DNA of 64,000 nucleotides, from the NCBI GenBank assembly GCA_013368445.1, contig JAACJO010000001.1, forward strand, positions 1,116,001-1,180,000, in the 5' to 3' direction. The stretch comes from Leucocoprinus leucothites. Lineage: Eukaryota; Basidiomycota; Agaricomycetes; Agaricales; Agaricaceae. The position numbers were made by a program, and so were the translations under genes. Below, in pieces: positions 34,898 to 44,988 of the stretch. Below the pieces are notes generated by a model, which worked only from the letters and a program-made list of their open reading frames with translations, did not search any database and was not told the origin of the DNA. The number at the start of each line of letters is the position of its first letter. Within the stretch, counting starts at the first letter, position 1.

Positions 34898-35623
34898 ATG
34901 AGCACATTCCAGCAGGGAACACGGCCCAGCAAAGGCTATGTTGACCCCACTCCTATGCCCGACGACATTCCCAAGGTCGCTGAACTCGGTGTTACAAGTG
35001 CACCCCTCAAGAGTGCTGCCTTTTTCATTGGTGCTTATTGCAAGGAGTTCAATGGTGTGTGCATGATGTACCGTATCCTTGCACTCATACATGAGTCGCG
35101 TATCGTGGCATAGTTGGGCTAAAGTGTTACGTTCATCTCATATAGAGGACTTTATGCTCTGCAAGAACGAGAACCGCGACCCGGGACACTGTTTGAAGGA
35201 GGGACGACGAGTTACGAGGTGTGCGACTGACTTGTGAGTGTTTGGTGGGTTGTCATGGGACTTCTGTGGTTGATATGTCGTGGTCAGGATAAACAAGATG
35301 CGAGAAAACTGCCTGCAGCAATTCGAGGCTCACTGGAATTGCTTGGAACGCAATAACCAGGTAAACCGTTTCTCTTTTCATGGTCCTCAAAGTATGTTTA
35401 TGAACTTGAGTAGGAATACTATCATTGCCGTAAGCCAGAGCGGACTCTGAATGCTTGTATGTTTGAAAAGCTTGTATGTCGATCCAACCGCTATTTCTTT
35501 TAGCATCAGCTCTTGACCTTGTTTCATTGGCAGGGTCTTACGAAGACTATTCCCGGCTCTCCGTCAGGCCAAAAGCCTATCCATGAAGTAGAGAAACCGA
35601 TCTTCAAGTCTATACAGAAGTAA
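34898..35623 (+). CDS. NDUFA8: NADH:ubiquinone oxidoreductase accessory subunit NDUFA8 (CHCH)
   Basis: Accessory subunit on the intermembrane-space side of complex I. Exons 34898-35054, 35146-35233, 35288-35360, 35414-35473 and 35534-35623 give 155 aa. No presequence, as expected for a Mia40-imported protein. CHCH-type cysteine spacing is visible: FIGAYCKEFNEDFMLCKNEN, CLKEGRRVTRCA, MRENCLQQFEAHWNCLE and YYHCRKPERTLNACMFEKLG. The donor at 35234 (gtgagt) rather than the earlier gtgtgc at 35219 keeps the conserved RCATDLINKMRENC. A proline-rich C-terminus (TIPGSPSGQKPIHEVEKP) is typical of the subunit. Confidence 0.95.
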
Positions 35624-35998
35624 ATCATTGCCTTAGATCCCGGTTCGAGGAATAGATCCCTAATTTTCTGAGCGCGGTCAAACGTATTAAGTTTACTATA
35701 CCTACACTACGCAGCCCGGTAATTGCTGCTTGCATGGCATGTACTGGGATAGTCGATTCATACCAGGATGCAGGTGTTATTCGGTTGTTGGGTTGGCCAG
35801 GATTGGCCCCGGAATGACCCAGCGTTTATACCCTAGAGGATTGGCCAATATCACGAAAGACATGCATAAGATTGAAATGGCCTAAGAAACCTCGGCGAAG
35901 GTCACCTGAACCAAGGGCATCGAACCTGCAATGTCAGGATGGGTTCGGTTTACGGAGTACGAGAACATGGATAAACAAACTTGGCAAATGGCTTTCTA
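35624..35998. other. Intergenic
   Basis: 375 bp between NDUFA8 and the lipoate ligase gene, both on the plus strand. No gene or repeat recognised; contains terminator of the first and promoter of the second. Confidence 0.5.
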
Positions 35999-37538
35999 AT
36001 GCGCTTCTTTCACACCTTCCGAATCCCTCTCCGTTGTCACTCACTCCACAACTTCGGTCGTCGCTATCTATCTTCTTCTACGAGTCCCCAGCATTCTATT
36101 TATGTTTCTAAATCTACGAACCCATATTTCAATCTGACTTTTGAAGATTGGTTGGTTCGGTTTTTTAGAGGTACCACACATGGAAGCTCATTGTGACTTG
36201 GATGCTATAGGTTATTTCGACACAAAAACCCGAAAGAACCATTGCTGCTCATATACCGTGATGACCCATGTGTAATCATCGGAAGAAACCAGAATCCGTG
36301 GAAAGAGGTCAATTTTGACGCACTCCGAGCGCGTCCGGGCGTTCCATTCGTCCGGAGACGAAGCGGAGGAGGAACAGTCTACCATGTATGGTCCTACACC
36401 TTCAATACTAGGCAAGACTCGTGCCCTCACACGAAAATATTCTAGGACTTGGGAAACACTAATTTCTCGATACATCTCCCCCGGCAGTCATTCGACCGAC
36501 ACGTCACTGCACAGGTCGTACTCCGTGCAGTTCGCTCCTTGGGTATTGACGCCTGCGTTAATGAGCGGAATGACATTTGCATTGGAAAGGATAAGATGAG
36601 TCTTCCAGAACTCTTGCTCTTTCATACGACCTGACACTTGCGTTTGCCTACACGTTTCAGGATCTGCGTATAAGATTGTTAATACGCGGGCGTACCACCA
36701 CGGTACAATGCTCATATCCACGTGTCTAAGTGACTTGGGCGATATTCTACGGACAAACAAGGTGAAAATTCCATTCGCTTTCTAGGAAAGCGAGGTCGTG
36801 TGATTAATTGCCACAAACTTCGGAAAACAACAGGAGACGATGATAACAAAGGGGGTCGCGTCAGTTCGTTCGCCTGTCTGTAACATCCAACAATCAAATA
36901 CGGACGTGGACCATACTTCCTTCACCGCTGCTGTTGTCAATGAATTTCGGAAGGAATACGGGATCAACGAGGAAGTAAGGTCTCTCGCCGCATTTCTCCA
37001 AAGAATAAGTCCTTAGGTCAAGTTTGTTCGTAGGTCGTAGAAATCGAAGAGTCGGACGACCTTCTGTCGATTGATTATATCAAACAAGGAATGGCCGAAC
37101 TCCCAGTGAGTCTGGAGTAGATCGCGTGGAACCATTTTTGTATTTTTTGGAGGCGAGCTAACTTATGGCTAAGAGCTGGAAATGGGCATATGGACAAACA
37201 CCTGAATTCACATACACTGTCGACAGCACGTTTTCATGGGGCACGATCGTAAGTCTCCTTACTCCACTCGCCCCAGATGACTCGTCCTCACGTTCTGATC
37301 GACTTTGCAATGGCAATAGTCAGCCAAGATAGTCTCGAAGCACGGCCTCGTATTGTCGTGTATTCTGAACATCACTGATTCTCGTCTCGCAACCCAAGAT
37401 GCGGTACACGTGTTCCAGCTCGCTAAAGCCATAGAAGGGCAGCGGTATAGCTTCGTTGATGATATTTTGGCAACATCGTCCACTACGGGCGAGGCTGCCT
37501 CGAACGTGTCGTCTTGGCTGAAAACTGTCATGTCCTAG
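35999..37538 (+). CDS. Lipoate-protein ligase / lipoyltransferase, mitochondrial
   Basis: Transfers lipoyl groups to E2 subunits of 2-oxoacid dehydrogenases and to glycine-cleavage H protein. Exons 35999-36150, 36211-36385, 36446-36599, 36661-36761, 36834-36974, 37034-37105, 37174-37248 and 37320-37538 give 362 aa. A Ser/Arg/His-rich start (MRFFHTFRIPLRCHSLHNF) suits a matrix-targeting peptide. LplA motifs: NPYFNLTFEDWLF, VIIGRNQNPWKEVN, VRRRSGGGTVYHDLGNTNFS, NDICIGKDKM, SAYKIVNTRAYHHGTML, and a C-terminal domain with SWKWAYGQTPEFTYT. Around the active lysine the usual SGSAYK reads RSAYK in this model, so the splice at 36599/36661 may be off by a codon. Related to fungal AIM22. Confidence 0.92.
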
Positions 37539-38029
37539 GAAGGACCTAGACTTGGCAAGGCAAACTGCTCCCCCAGTATCGTATTTTTCATTCCGGAATA
37601 CAAAAGCCCGTGTATATCGAGATGCTAGCTCGTTTCGAGTGGTAAAACAAGCAATTTTGTCGTGTACCACTAGCTTGCATCGCCACGGCAAACCACAACG
37701 TGTGATTTCAGAATACAGAAGAACAGCCAAGATCTTTAGTTGTACTATCATTCACTCTCCGGAATACTATAAGCCTCATGGCGCATTACAACTCAAACTT
37801 GTTTGTTGATCGAATCCGAGCTGTGCCGGGAGAGTGGGCCCGAGTGACGGGTAAGAGTAGGCGCCGTAAACTCAGACAACAGTTCAGTGTGTCAAGCCCT
37901 TGTCCAGCAACGTTGTCTCCTAGCGTATTTAACAGTTTTTTGTTTTTGTTTTGAATTTGTCTTCTATTGAAATGGCGAGAAGAAAGGTCGTTCGCCGTGG
38001 ATATACGAGTAAACCAAGTGCATTTTCTA
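37539..38029. other. Intergenic, convergent 3' ends
   Basis: About 490 bp between the stops of the lipoate ligase and NDUFA1 genes. An antisense frame passing through NDUFA1 introns extends here but is not a gene. Confidence 0.5.
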
Positions 38030-38460
38030 TCAGGTACGTTCTGTGTAGTAGACACTGTTCGTAGAAAATTCCGTTGGAGCGACAGGATTATCCTAAAATT
38101 CAAAGAATAAGGTAAGCTCGTGTACTTCAACAAGGAAGTACATAGACAGACCGTCTGCCCTCGTTTGTGTCCGGTTAGTCGCTCGTCACGTCCCATCATC
38201 ATGTCGTCCCATCTGTCGATATGGTACCGAGGAGGCTACAAAAAACATGCTTCAATGGAGTATGAGTAGGACAAGACAGCTCGGGCATACCTTGCCTTGG
38301 TTTTGGTACCGTGTTGAAACGTTGAACAGCGTTCCGGCAGCTCCGAACATGGTGGTCAGCAGACCTACAACCACAACGAAGTATGTCAAAGGGTGTAATT
38401 TGATCAGATAATAATATTTGACATACCGAAAGGAATGAGGGCCTCCCAAGGAACTGGCAT
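38030..38460 (-). CDS. NDUFA1: NADH:ubiquinone oxidoreductase subunit NDUFA1 (MWFE)
   Basis: Small single-span accessory subunit of complex I. Exons 38427-38460, 38291-38364, 38152-38235 and 38030-38092 join in phase to only 84 aa. The N-terminus MPVPWEALIPF leads into a membrane helix (GLLTTMFGAAGTLFNVS), followed by TRYQNQGKPPRYHIDRWDD, a stretch MMMGRDERLTGHKRGQT and the tail DNPVAPTEFSTNSVYY. The order 'VPWEALIP, helix, R-x-x-R-LTG-x-RGQ' is what I know of the family in fungi and animals. No exon on its own is long enough to be found by open-frame length. Intron borders are all GT..AG. Confidence 0.93.
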
Positions 38461-38854
38461 AGTGATATTATGAGTGACTTGAGGAATGCAGCGAATGGTG
38501 AACCTTCGTGCTGTTTGTGTCTGTTGTCCAAATACTTCAGATTCATCATGTTTCTACAGTACCAAATTTAGTCACAACCTCTTTAACGAACTTCCTCAGC
38601 ATACCGAAAAGATCCACTTAAACAAAGACAATTACGAAAAGAATATATTAAAAATTTAAAGAATAAAGCTACACTCGCAGACCGAGATGAGGAAAATACT
38701 AAGTGTCCAAATACATCGAAATAATACCCATCAAGAGTAATATTGAGCTGGCATTAGCCAGTAAGCTACCAACGCAAGAGAATGGAAAATCGACCGCCAG
38801 TGCCTTCCTAATTTAAGACGTGTAGATCGAATGTCTGTAATATGTTTATCTAAG
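38461..38854. other. Intergenic, NDUFA1 promoter side
   Basis: About 390 bp between the NDUFA1 start and the stop of the next minus-strand gene. A/T-rich; nothing recognised. Confidence 0.5.
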
Positions 38855-39808
38855 TTAAAGATTAAGTGGACGTCTCAGGAATTCATCGTCCTCATGGGAG
38901 AAGATGAACCGATCGTCGACGTTATACGAGATAGTATTCGGTGGAGAGAGGTATAAAGTTGGATTTACCCCAAGAGTCGGCGGGGAAGTGAGAGTAAGGG
39001 GATAAAGCTGGGGGTACGATGGATATTCTTCGGCGTTTGGGAAAAAATATGACGAGTCCGTACCAGTAAGGTTTTGACCGGCCGTACTATACGCAGAATG
39101 ATCCGTGAGGAAGGAAAGATTTTGGGGCATTCCAGGTGTCGGAGGAACGTGAAAAGGCTCCTGGAATGCGGAAAGTGGAGGATGTCCTTGATATGTAAAC
39201 TCATGGAAATGAGCGTTGGACATCTCTTCAAAAGACAAGTCCAGGTCGGGTGCGGTATACGGAAGGGCCGATGGGGTATTTGGGACATTGTATCCAGAGG
39301 ATGTGAAGGTGTTATATTCGACCTGCCCTTGGGTAAAATGCGATATTGAGGATTGACTTTGCGTGCTAAAGGTTGAGGATTGACTACATGAGCTCGGAGA
39401 TCGGAACTCTTCTGGCTCGGGGTGGTCGTAAACTTCAGGAATCACCGGGGCGACATTATTTGGCGTCGACGGCTGTCGTTCCGCACGTGATGCTCGGGTA
39501 TGCCTTCTCGTTCTCCTATTGAGGCCTGATTCAGCAGTAGCAGCCGGCTCCAAAGAATGCGCGGTGCGTCGCGGTCGCTGTGGCCTGGGCTCCAGGCTCA
39601 GGGCATCGAATCGTTGAGTTGAAGCCTCGCTGGACCCTGTTGAGATAGTTGGTATAGTTCTCATTATCTAGAGTCGAAACACATAAATAGTTGACGAGGG
39701 AAATATATTGAGCATACATACCGCTTTTGGCTTGAAGGGCAGCAGGGGTTTATGCCTTTTAGAGCTTCGCTCCTTGCTCTTTGTTTCACTGTAGCCCTTT
39801 GTATGCAT
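38855..39808 (-). CDS. Orphan Ser/Pro/Thr-rich protein
   Basis: Not recognised. Exons 39722-39808 and 38855-39667 give 299 aa. The N-terminus is strongly basic (MHTKGYSETKSKERSSKRHK), followed by a second Arg-rich stretch (LNRRTRRHTRASRAERQ) that could act as a nuclear-localisation signal. The remainder is low in Cys and rich in Ser, Pro, Tyr, Asn and Gln (SSCSQSSTFSTQSQSSISHF, YPSYPQLYPLTLTSPPTLG), as in disordered transcriptional activator regions, and ends in an acidic/aromatic patch DDRFIFSHEDDEFLRRPLNL. No DNA-binding domain is visible. The intron (39668-39721) is GT..AG and keeps phase. Probably lineage-specific; regulatory role is speculation. Confidence 0.6.
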
Positions 39809-41339
39809 ACCGAAGAGTCACTTCACAAAAGAAAGGGTAGATGAGTATTCGAAGTTACTTGGCTGGGGAATGTATATACGACTCACAGAAAAGCAAAGAG
39901 AGTTTGGTGGGTGGTACACTGGCGAGGTGCGTTGATCCTAGTTTATCACCGTTCCCGAAGATATATAGTAAAGAGTTAGAGCATGTGTGTGCAGCGTGGA
40001 TCAATCACGGCTGTTCTCGAGAACTCACCGTTCCAAATTTCTAAGGACCTCACCCACAATTGTGAACTGCATAACTCTGGATTGTGGCGGCGAGCGCTAA
40101 GGTGAGCCGAGGGCGGGATTGGAGGTTTGATTTGCTGTACAGCCACGGGTGCCATGGCTTCTTAATCTGCGGTTGCCGTGGCCAGATCAGTGAATCTATG
40201 TTAGCATCCCTGGAGTAATGCAAAAGAACACGGTCAAGGGAAGGGTGAATTGATGCGTAGTCCCAAATATGGCAACCCTAGTTCGCATGGTGGCTATGAC
40301 CCCTGTCGGCAATCAATTCCGGATGATTTCTGACTTGAGAGGCTCCCAGCTTCCCAGCTGCTAAATGCAAGGCTTTAGCTCAGGATTGGCGTCTCATACC
40401 TCTATAACATCGTAGGGGGGTGCAGCTTGGTTTCGTCTTAATTATTCCTTTTTTCTACCTATATCTCGACTTTCCTTAGGATACCGGGCCGGTCAATTTG
40501 GTAGAATCCCGAATTTGGAGCGAAGCAAACAGACAATCACTGTATTGTGGCGGCTGTACCTTTCATGACATAATGGCGCTCACTAATCAGGCCCCGAGAT
40601 ACTGTCCTGCTCTGCGGCCTCGGAGGTGGCTATCCACTATCCGACGTTCTTTGTGGCGAGAAATGGAACGACGGAGGGTCTTGGAGCATGTCAATGTGTT
40701 AAACACGAGGCTGCCTATCAATTAGAGAAAGGACCGAGCATATCCGAGTAGAAACGCTATGAATCGGATTGTGGCGGCCTGTCGCACTTTACCAAATGTG
40801 ATGGAGTCGGTGGTAAGTAGAGAATTTTTCTTTGCGTGAACGACAGGGATCCATCCGGAGAGAAGGGTGGTATCGGGAGAAAGCTGAGTCATGTCGTTAC
40901 CTGATACGGCTACGTATGAATACCGTTGGCGAGGTCCCCAAGTCACCCACCGGAACCAGAATTGCGAACCAGAACTACTGCCCTTCTTCACTAAATCAAG
41001 TTCGCTCACGTCATACAATGGAGTGGATGAGGACGGCTAAACCTACGCCCTTACCTCCGGTTGCCTTCAGTTATGTTCAATCACGGATTTGAGGAAATGC
41101 GATATATGCGAGGACGGGTAAATAAATACGACGAATACTGTGACATGGGTTGAAGCCCCATGGTTCTAAACTAAAGCAGACCATACATGATCAGATATCG
41201 AGGATCGTCTATATTCCTTAATGCCTGGCATCACTCCAGGTTTCCAACTAAGGGACTAACATCATTAAAAAGCTTGTCGCCCGAAAGAAAGAAGAGCTCT
41301 TCAAAGAAGTTATCTAATGGCTCTGAATTGTGTCTTGGT
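39809..41339. other. Long intergenic region with recurring 11-mer
   Basis: About 1.5 kb with no supported gene; the longest open frames are short and featureless. The 11-mer attgtggcggc occurs three times on the plus strand, at 40081, 40544 and 40768. A 65-codon minus frame at 41231-41428 directly downstream of the REEP-like stop may be 3' UTR. Confidence 0.5.
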
Positions 41340-43210
41340 TCATACGCGTGCTGAAGGGTGGAGAGTAGATTTCTGTGTCGGGGCAACTCTTGTCGTCTTC
41401 GGGAAAGTGGATATAGGACGCACAACACGGCGTCTAGCCGGCCCTGTGACTTGCACGGCTGTGGGTGGTGATAATGACACGCGGCGACGTTTCGATGCTA
41501 GTTCTTCGCCTTCGGGAGGGGCGGCGAGTGGCGGTTCATTCTCGGGCTCGGGGGAATCGAGTTGCTCTATCGTCCGGGTCGGTGCACCCTGTTTCGGTCG
41601 TGGAGGACGTCTTTGGCTAACCACAGGACGTTTCACAGGTGATCTCGCCCCACGGGCCACTCTATTTGTACCACGGGCCATTACAAGGGAGTTTCGGACA
41701 CGCACGTTGGTAAGCGTTGACGTTGGCTGTAACGCTCTCTTGTGACCGGCCAGCGTCGAACGAGAAACTGAAGCACCTTCAGAGTTACTGGATTCGGTGG
41801 AAGGAGTGTACAATGAAGACTCTCCATCAGCTGTCGTTAGAGCACTGATACTTGGAAGGCTCAAAGGTGAGATCTCGCTCGATAGTGGGCGAGGATCTAG
41901 TGATGTGAGGATGCGAAGAGATGTATCAGGAGTACGAAGGGTGATGTTGAATTCATCCTCCGACTCAAATTCGTCGGCATCGTCGTTCATGTGCTCGTCT
42001 ATTGAATCGTCACCGTCAACGTTCATAACGGCTATCGTGATCTGTTCAGATTCCTCTGGTTGAACCCCATCAATATTGGTTTCGTCGCTTTTGCCACCTG
42101 CATGACTGGGGTTCGAATCATCATGCGGCGGCAGAAGCGACTGACGAAAACCCTGCTGAGCAGGCTCTTCAGATATGGGAGGGTAGAGGGAGGTCGATGC
42201 AGAGACAACTGTCGCAGCAGTAATCTGCGTCTGTTTGACGAGGGGGGTAGGCGGATAGGCTGATGGGAAGGCTGGATACTCTCGCCATTCGTCTCTTTGA
42301 GGAAGTCCATCGATTTGAGTGGTATCGTTGGTCGGTAGGTCATGGGGAGTGGTAGTGGAGGGCTTCCTGTCTGTAGATTGTGCCTGAGAGCCTTTAACCT
42401 AAGAGATATATAATCAGGGCTGGCAGTTAAACGGTTAGAAAGAAATGCTTACTTGTCCTTTTTTCTGCCCTCCAAGAGTGGTGGAAGGTTTTTTGAGCAC
42501 AGGTTGTCGAGGTTTGGGGACTAAGCCGGCGGTCGCTCTCGCAGGTTTCGAGGTACTGGCGCGACTAACCGACAATCGGGTTTTTAGCTCGATAGCAGGA
42601 GACACAGGACTGGAAGATGATTCTGTCTCGGTATCCAGACTCTCTTGCACTGTACCAAATTTCCTATTCCACCATTGTATTGCATAGATGAACGGCAAAG
42701 AGGCCAAACCGATAACGACATCCCCGACGACATGCACGAAATCAAGCAATTGATCGATCGTTGACGTGTAGGGTTTGAGGAATGGGCGGATAATATGAAG
42801 GTATATAGGTTCGGCCCCCTTCGTCGCGCCATTAGTGTCAGCCGCGTCAATGAATTCGCGTAACTTACTCGGGCACGGGTCATAATCAAGAATAACAAAA
42901 TAAGAGACTTGAATTCGTCATAAAATGGAATAAAGAGACTGATGAGTGCTTCTGTAAATCGCTCGTAGATTATGAAGCACGACTAATGCAGTTAAATAAG
43001 TATAAAGTAATATGGTCACTTTGTTGCACTTACCCAGACGATCCAAACCGCTAGGCAACCTTTCATGTCGCGCTTTCGTTGTGACATGGCCCGCAAACTG
43101 GGCTTTCCTCTGTTTGAGGCCGAAGAAGGGGGTAATTTGAGCACTTTGTATGAGTCATAGACGTTGAAGAAAAGCATTGCAAGGCGGAAGATGCGAACAA
43201 AGACAGCCAT
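41340..43210 (-). CDS. REEP / TB2-DP1-HVA22 family ER-shaping protein with long disordered tail
   Basis: Relative of Yop1/REEP proteins that bend ER tubules with membrane hairpins. Exons 43034-43210, 42869-42982, 42453-42818 and 41340-42398 give 571 aa. The first ~150 residues carry the family core: FRLAMLFFNVYDSYKVLK, DMKGCLAVWIVWSCFIIYER, FTEALISLFIPFYDEFKSLI and PIYLHIIRPFLKPY. A further hydrophobic stretch (VGDVVIGLASLPFIYAIQWW) follows. From about residue 200 on, the protein is hydrophilic and low-complexity: Ser/Pro/Thr-rich, an acidic block (DEHMNDDADEFESEDEF) and an Arg/Pro-rich C-terminus. Typical REEPs are much shorter. The stop at 41340 is in frame, but a missed 3' intron cannot be excluded. 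Confidence 0.85.
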
Positions 43211-43494
43211 TGTCAAGAAGAGGACGGGGGAATGGTTTCTGAGTGGTGGTAGTGGTCAACCCGTTTGAGCTGACGGGAAGGAGGGAGTTCTAACAGCCAG
43301 GTTCTGTACACGCTTTAAAAGCACGAAGACTACGGACTTTGCAAGTTTGAGATTAAGGTCAATGGTCGCGAGCCATGAGGAAGTTTGGAACACGGCGACC
43401 ACTTCAACCAACTGATGAGCGCTCATATTAGGTAATCAAAGGTTGTAGCAGTCATTACTCTCACCCTCACAGCTTCTCATATCGTCTCTTTGCC

Positions 43495-44147
43495 ATGCCC
43501 AGGATTAAGACTACCAGGACCAAGCAGCCACCCGAGGGCTTTGAGGATATTGAGAGTGTGAGTGTTGGTCCTTAACACATGCCGGCCTTTCGCTAAAACC
43601 TGCCTCAGATCCTCGATGACTACGCAAAGAAAATGCGAGACGCAGAGAATGAATCACACGAGGGCAAACGCAAAGCTGAATCACTCTGGCCTATCATGCG
43701 TATCTCACATACTCGATCGCGCTACATATATGAACTCTACTACAAAAGAGAGGCAATATCCAGAGAGCTTTACGACTGGTTACTGAAAGAGGGGTATGCT
43801 GACGCTAAGTGAGTGGATTGAAAGTTGTCCGTTCCCCACAGTTGATATAGCTTTTCCTTAGTCTCATAGCGAAGTGGAAGAAAGCTGGGTACGAAAAGTT
43901 GTGCTGCCTTCGCTGCATTCAAACCAGGGTATGCTTTCTCAGAGGCTCTATCTGTAGCCATATTTGACTTTTAATCTTTAGGACATGAATTATCAAGGAT
44001 CTACCTGTATATGCCGAGTACCTAAAGCGCAAGTAAGGGAAGGAACTGTCGTTGAATGTGTGCATTGTGGTACGTAGGCTCTAGACCAGGCCCTTGGTCG
44101 ATACTCATTCAGTTCTAGGTTGCCGTGGCTGCAGTTCCGATTCATAG
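43495..44147 (+). CDS. BUD31: Pre-mRNA-splicing factor BUD31 (G10 protein)
   Basis: Conserved spliceosome component of the NTC-related group. Exons 43495-43557, 43609-43808, 43862-43928, 43982-44069 and 44119-44147 encode 148 aa, as usual for the family. Start [20 protein letters not shown] is near-invariant in G10 proteins. It continues with [59 protein letters not shown] and a Cys-rich zinc-binding C-terminus ([26 protein letters not shown]). None of the exons alone is longer than 200 nt. Confidence 0.97.
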
Positions 44148-44988
44148 TCTGTACTAAGCACTCAACGTTTCGACCGCACTTGATATCGTGTAAATCACGG
44201 GGAAGCCTTTTCCTTTTCTGCCATTCCCTACTACCCGCGCGTTACTTCTGCTCCGGTGCTTTGATTTCCTGCACACTCGGTTCCTGAGGTTGGTCAACTT
44301 TAAGTTTAAATACCCAGATGATCATATGAATGTACCGTAGTTTACGCCAAGGCTTCGCCGCTTGTGCAATTACGCAGAATCAGCGACAGTGACGGACAGC
44401 AATAGATACAAAAGTGGATCTTACACCATCAAGCTCCGGCTTGGATCACTTGTCAGTGCCTCTATTTTTAATACAAGTATGGTTGCGCAGACGGACGTGG
44501 TGTAACTTTCATTACGAAAGCTACGGGACCTCTGGCACAAGCCATATAAGGCTGGCGGATGACGTGAGTTAGGCCGTGTCCGTCTGCGCAACTGTATACG
44601 AGGGAGCTTGGTTGGAAATACTCTATCGCCAGGTACCGTCAGCTACGGTGCACGACCCGATATGAACCCCTAATCGAGAGAAGGAGAGTGCTATAGGAAG
44701 GTCCCTGGTCTGGGCAGTTGCTACGGTCTGTTCCTGGTTTAACCAAGTAAGTTAAATAACTTTTCATCTTAGAGAAAGGTCTAATGGAAGTGGAATAATA
44801 AGTACATAGCACCTCGCTTTGTATGGCCGAAGGGAGATACTCAATGTTGACATCATCTCAGGAAAGTCTTAGCGTGAGTAATGGTGCTGTAACCCCGACA
44901 TAACAGGTTTCAAGTCGTATGCAATACATATATCAAGCCCCAGAATGAAACATGACCGAGCCCAGTCTCCTTTCTTTTCGTCCAGGCC
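44148..44988. other. Intergenic region carrying a short inverted-repeat element
   Basis: About 840 bp between BUD31 and KHA1 with no coding potential recognised. Contains the MITE-like element annotated separately at 44478-44596. Confidence 0.6.
44478..44596. mobile_element. MITE-like element with 21-bp terminal inverted repeats and TA duplication
   Basis: The left end (44480-44500) and the reverse complement of the right end (44574-44594) match at 17 of 21 positions, with 15 consecutive identical bases (gttgcgcagacggac). Each end is bordered by TA (44478-44479 and 44595-44596), the target duplication of Tc1/mariner and pogo-type transposons. The 115-bp interior has no open frame. It is therefore read as a non-autonomous inverted-repeat element; no related transposase lies in this window. 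Confidence 0.65.

Noticed and set aside
37786..38202. 138-codon minus-strand frame
   Set aside because: It reads through an NDUFA1 intron and into the 3' flank; the spliced NDUFA1 model explains the region better.
40498..41092. Short plus-strand frames in the 39.8-41.3 kb gap
   Set aside because: No shared splice structure, domain or credible start; composition looks random.
41317..41745. 142-codon plus-strand frame
   Set aside because: Exact antisense shadow of the Arg/Pro/Ser-rich tail of the REEP-like gene.
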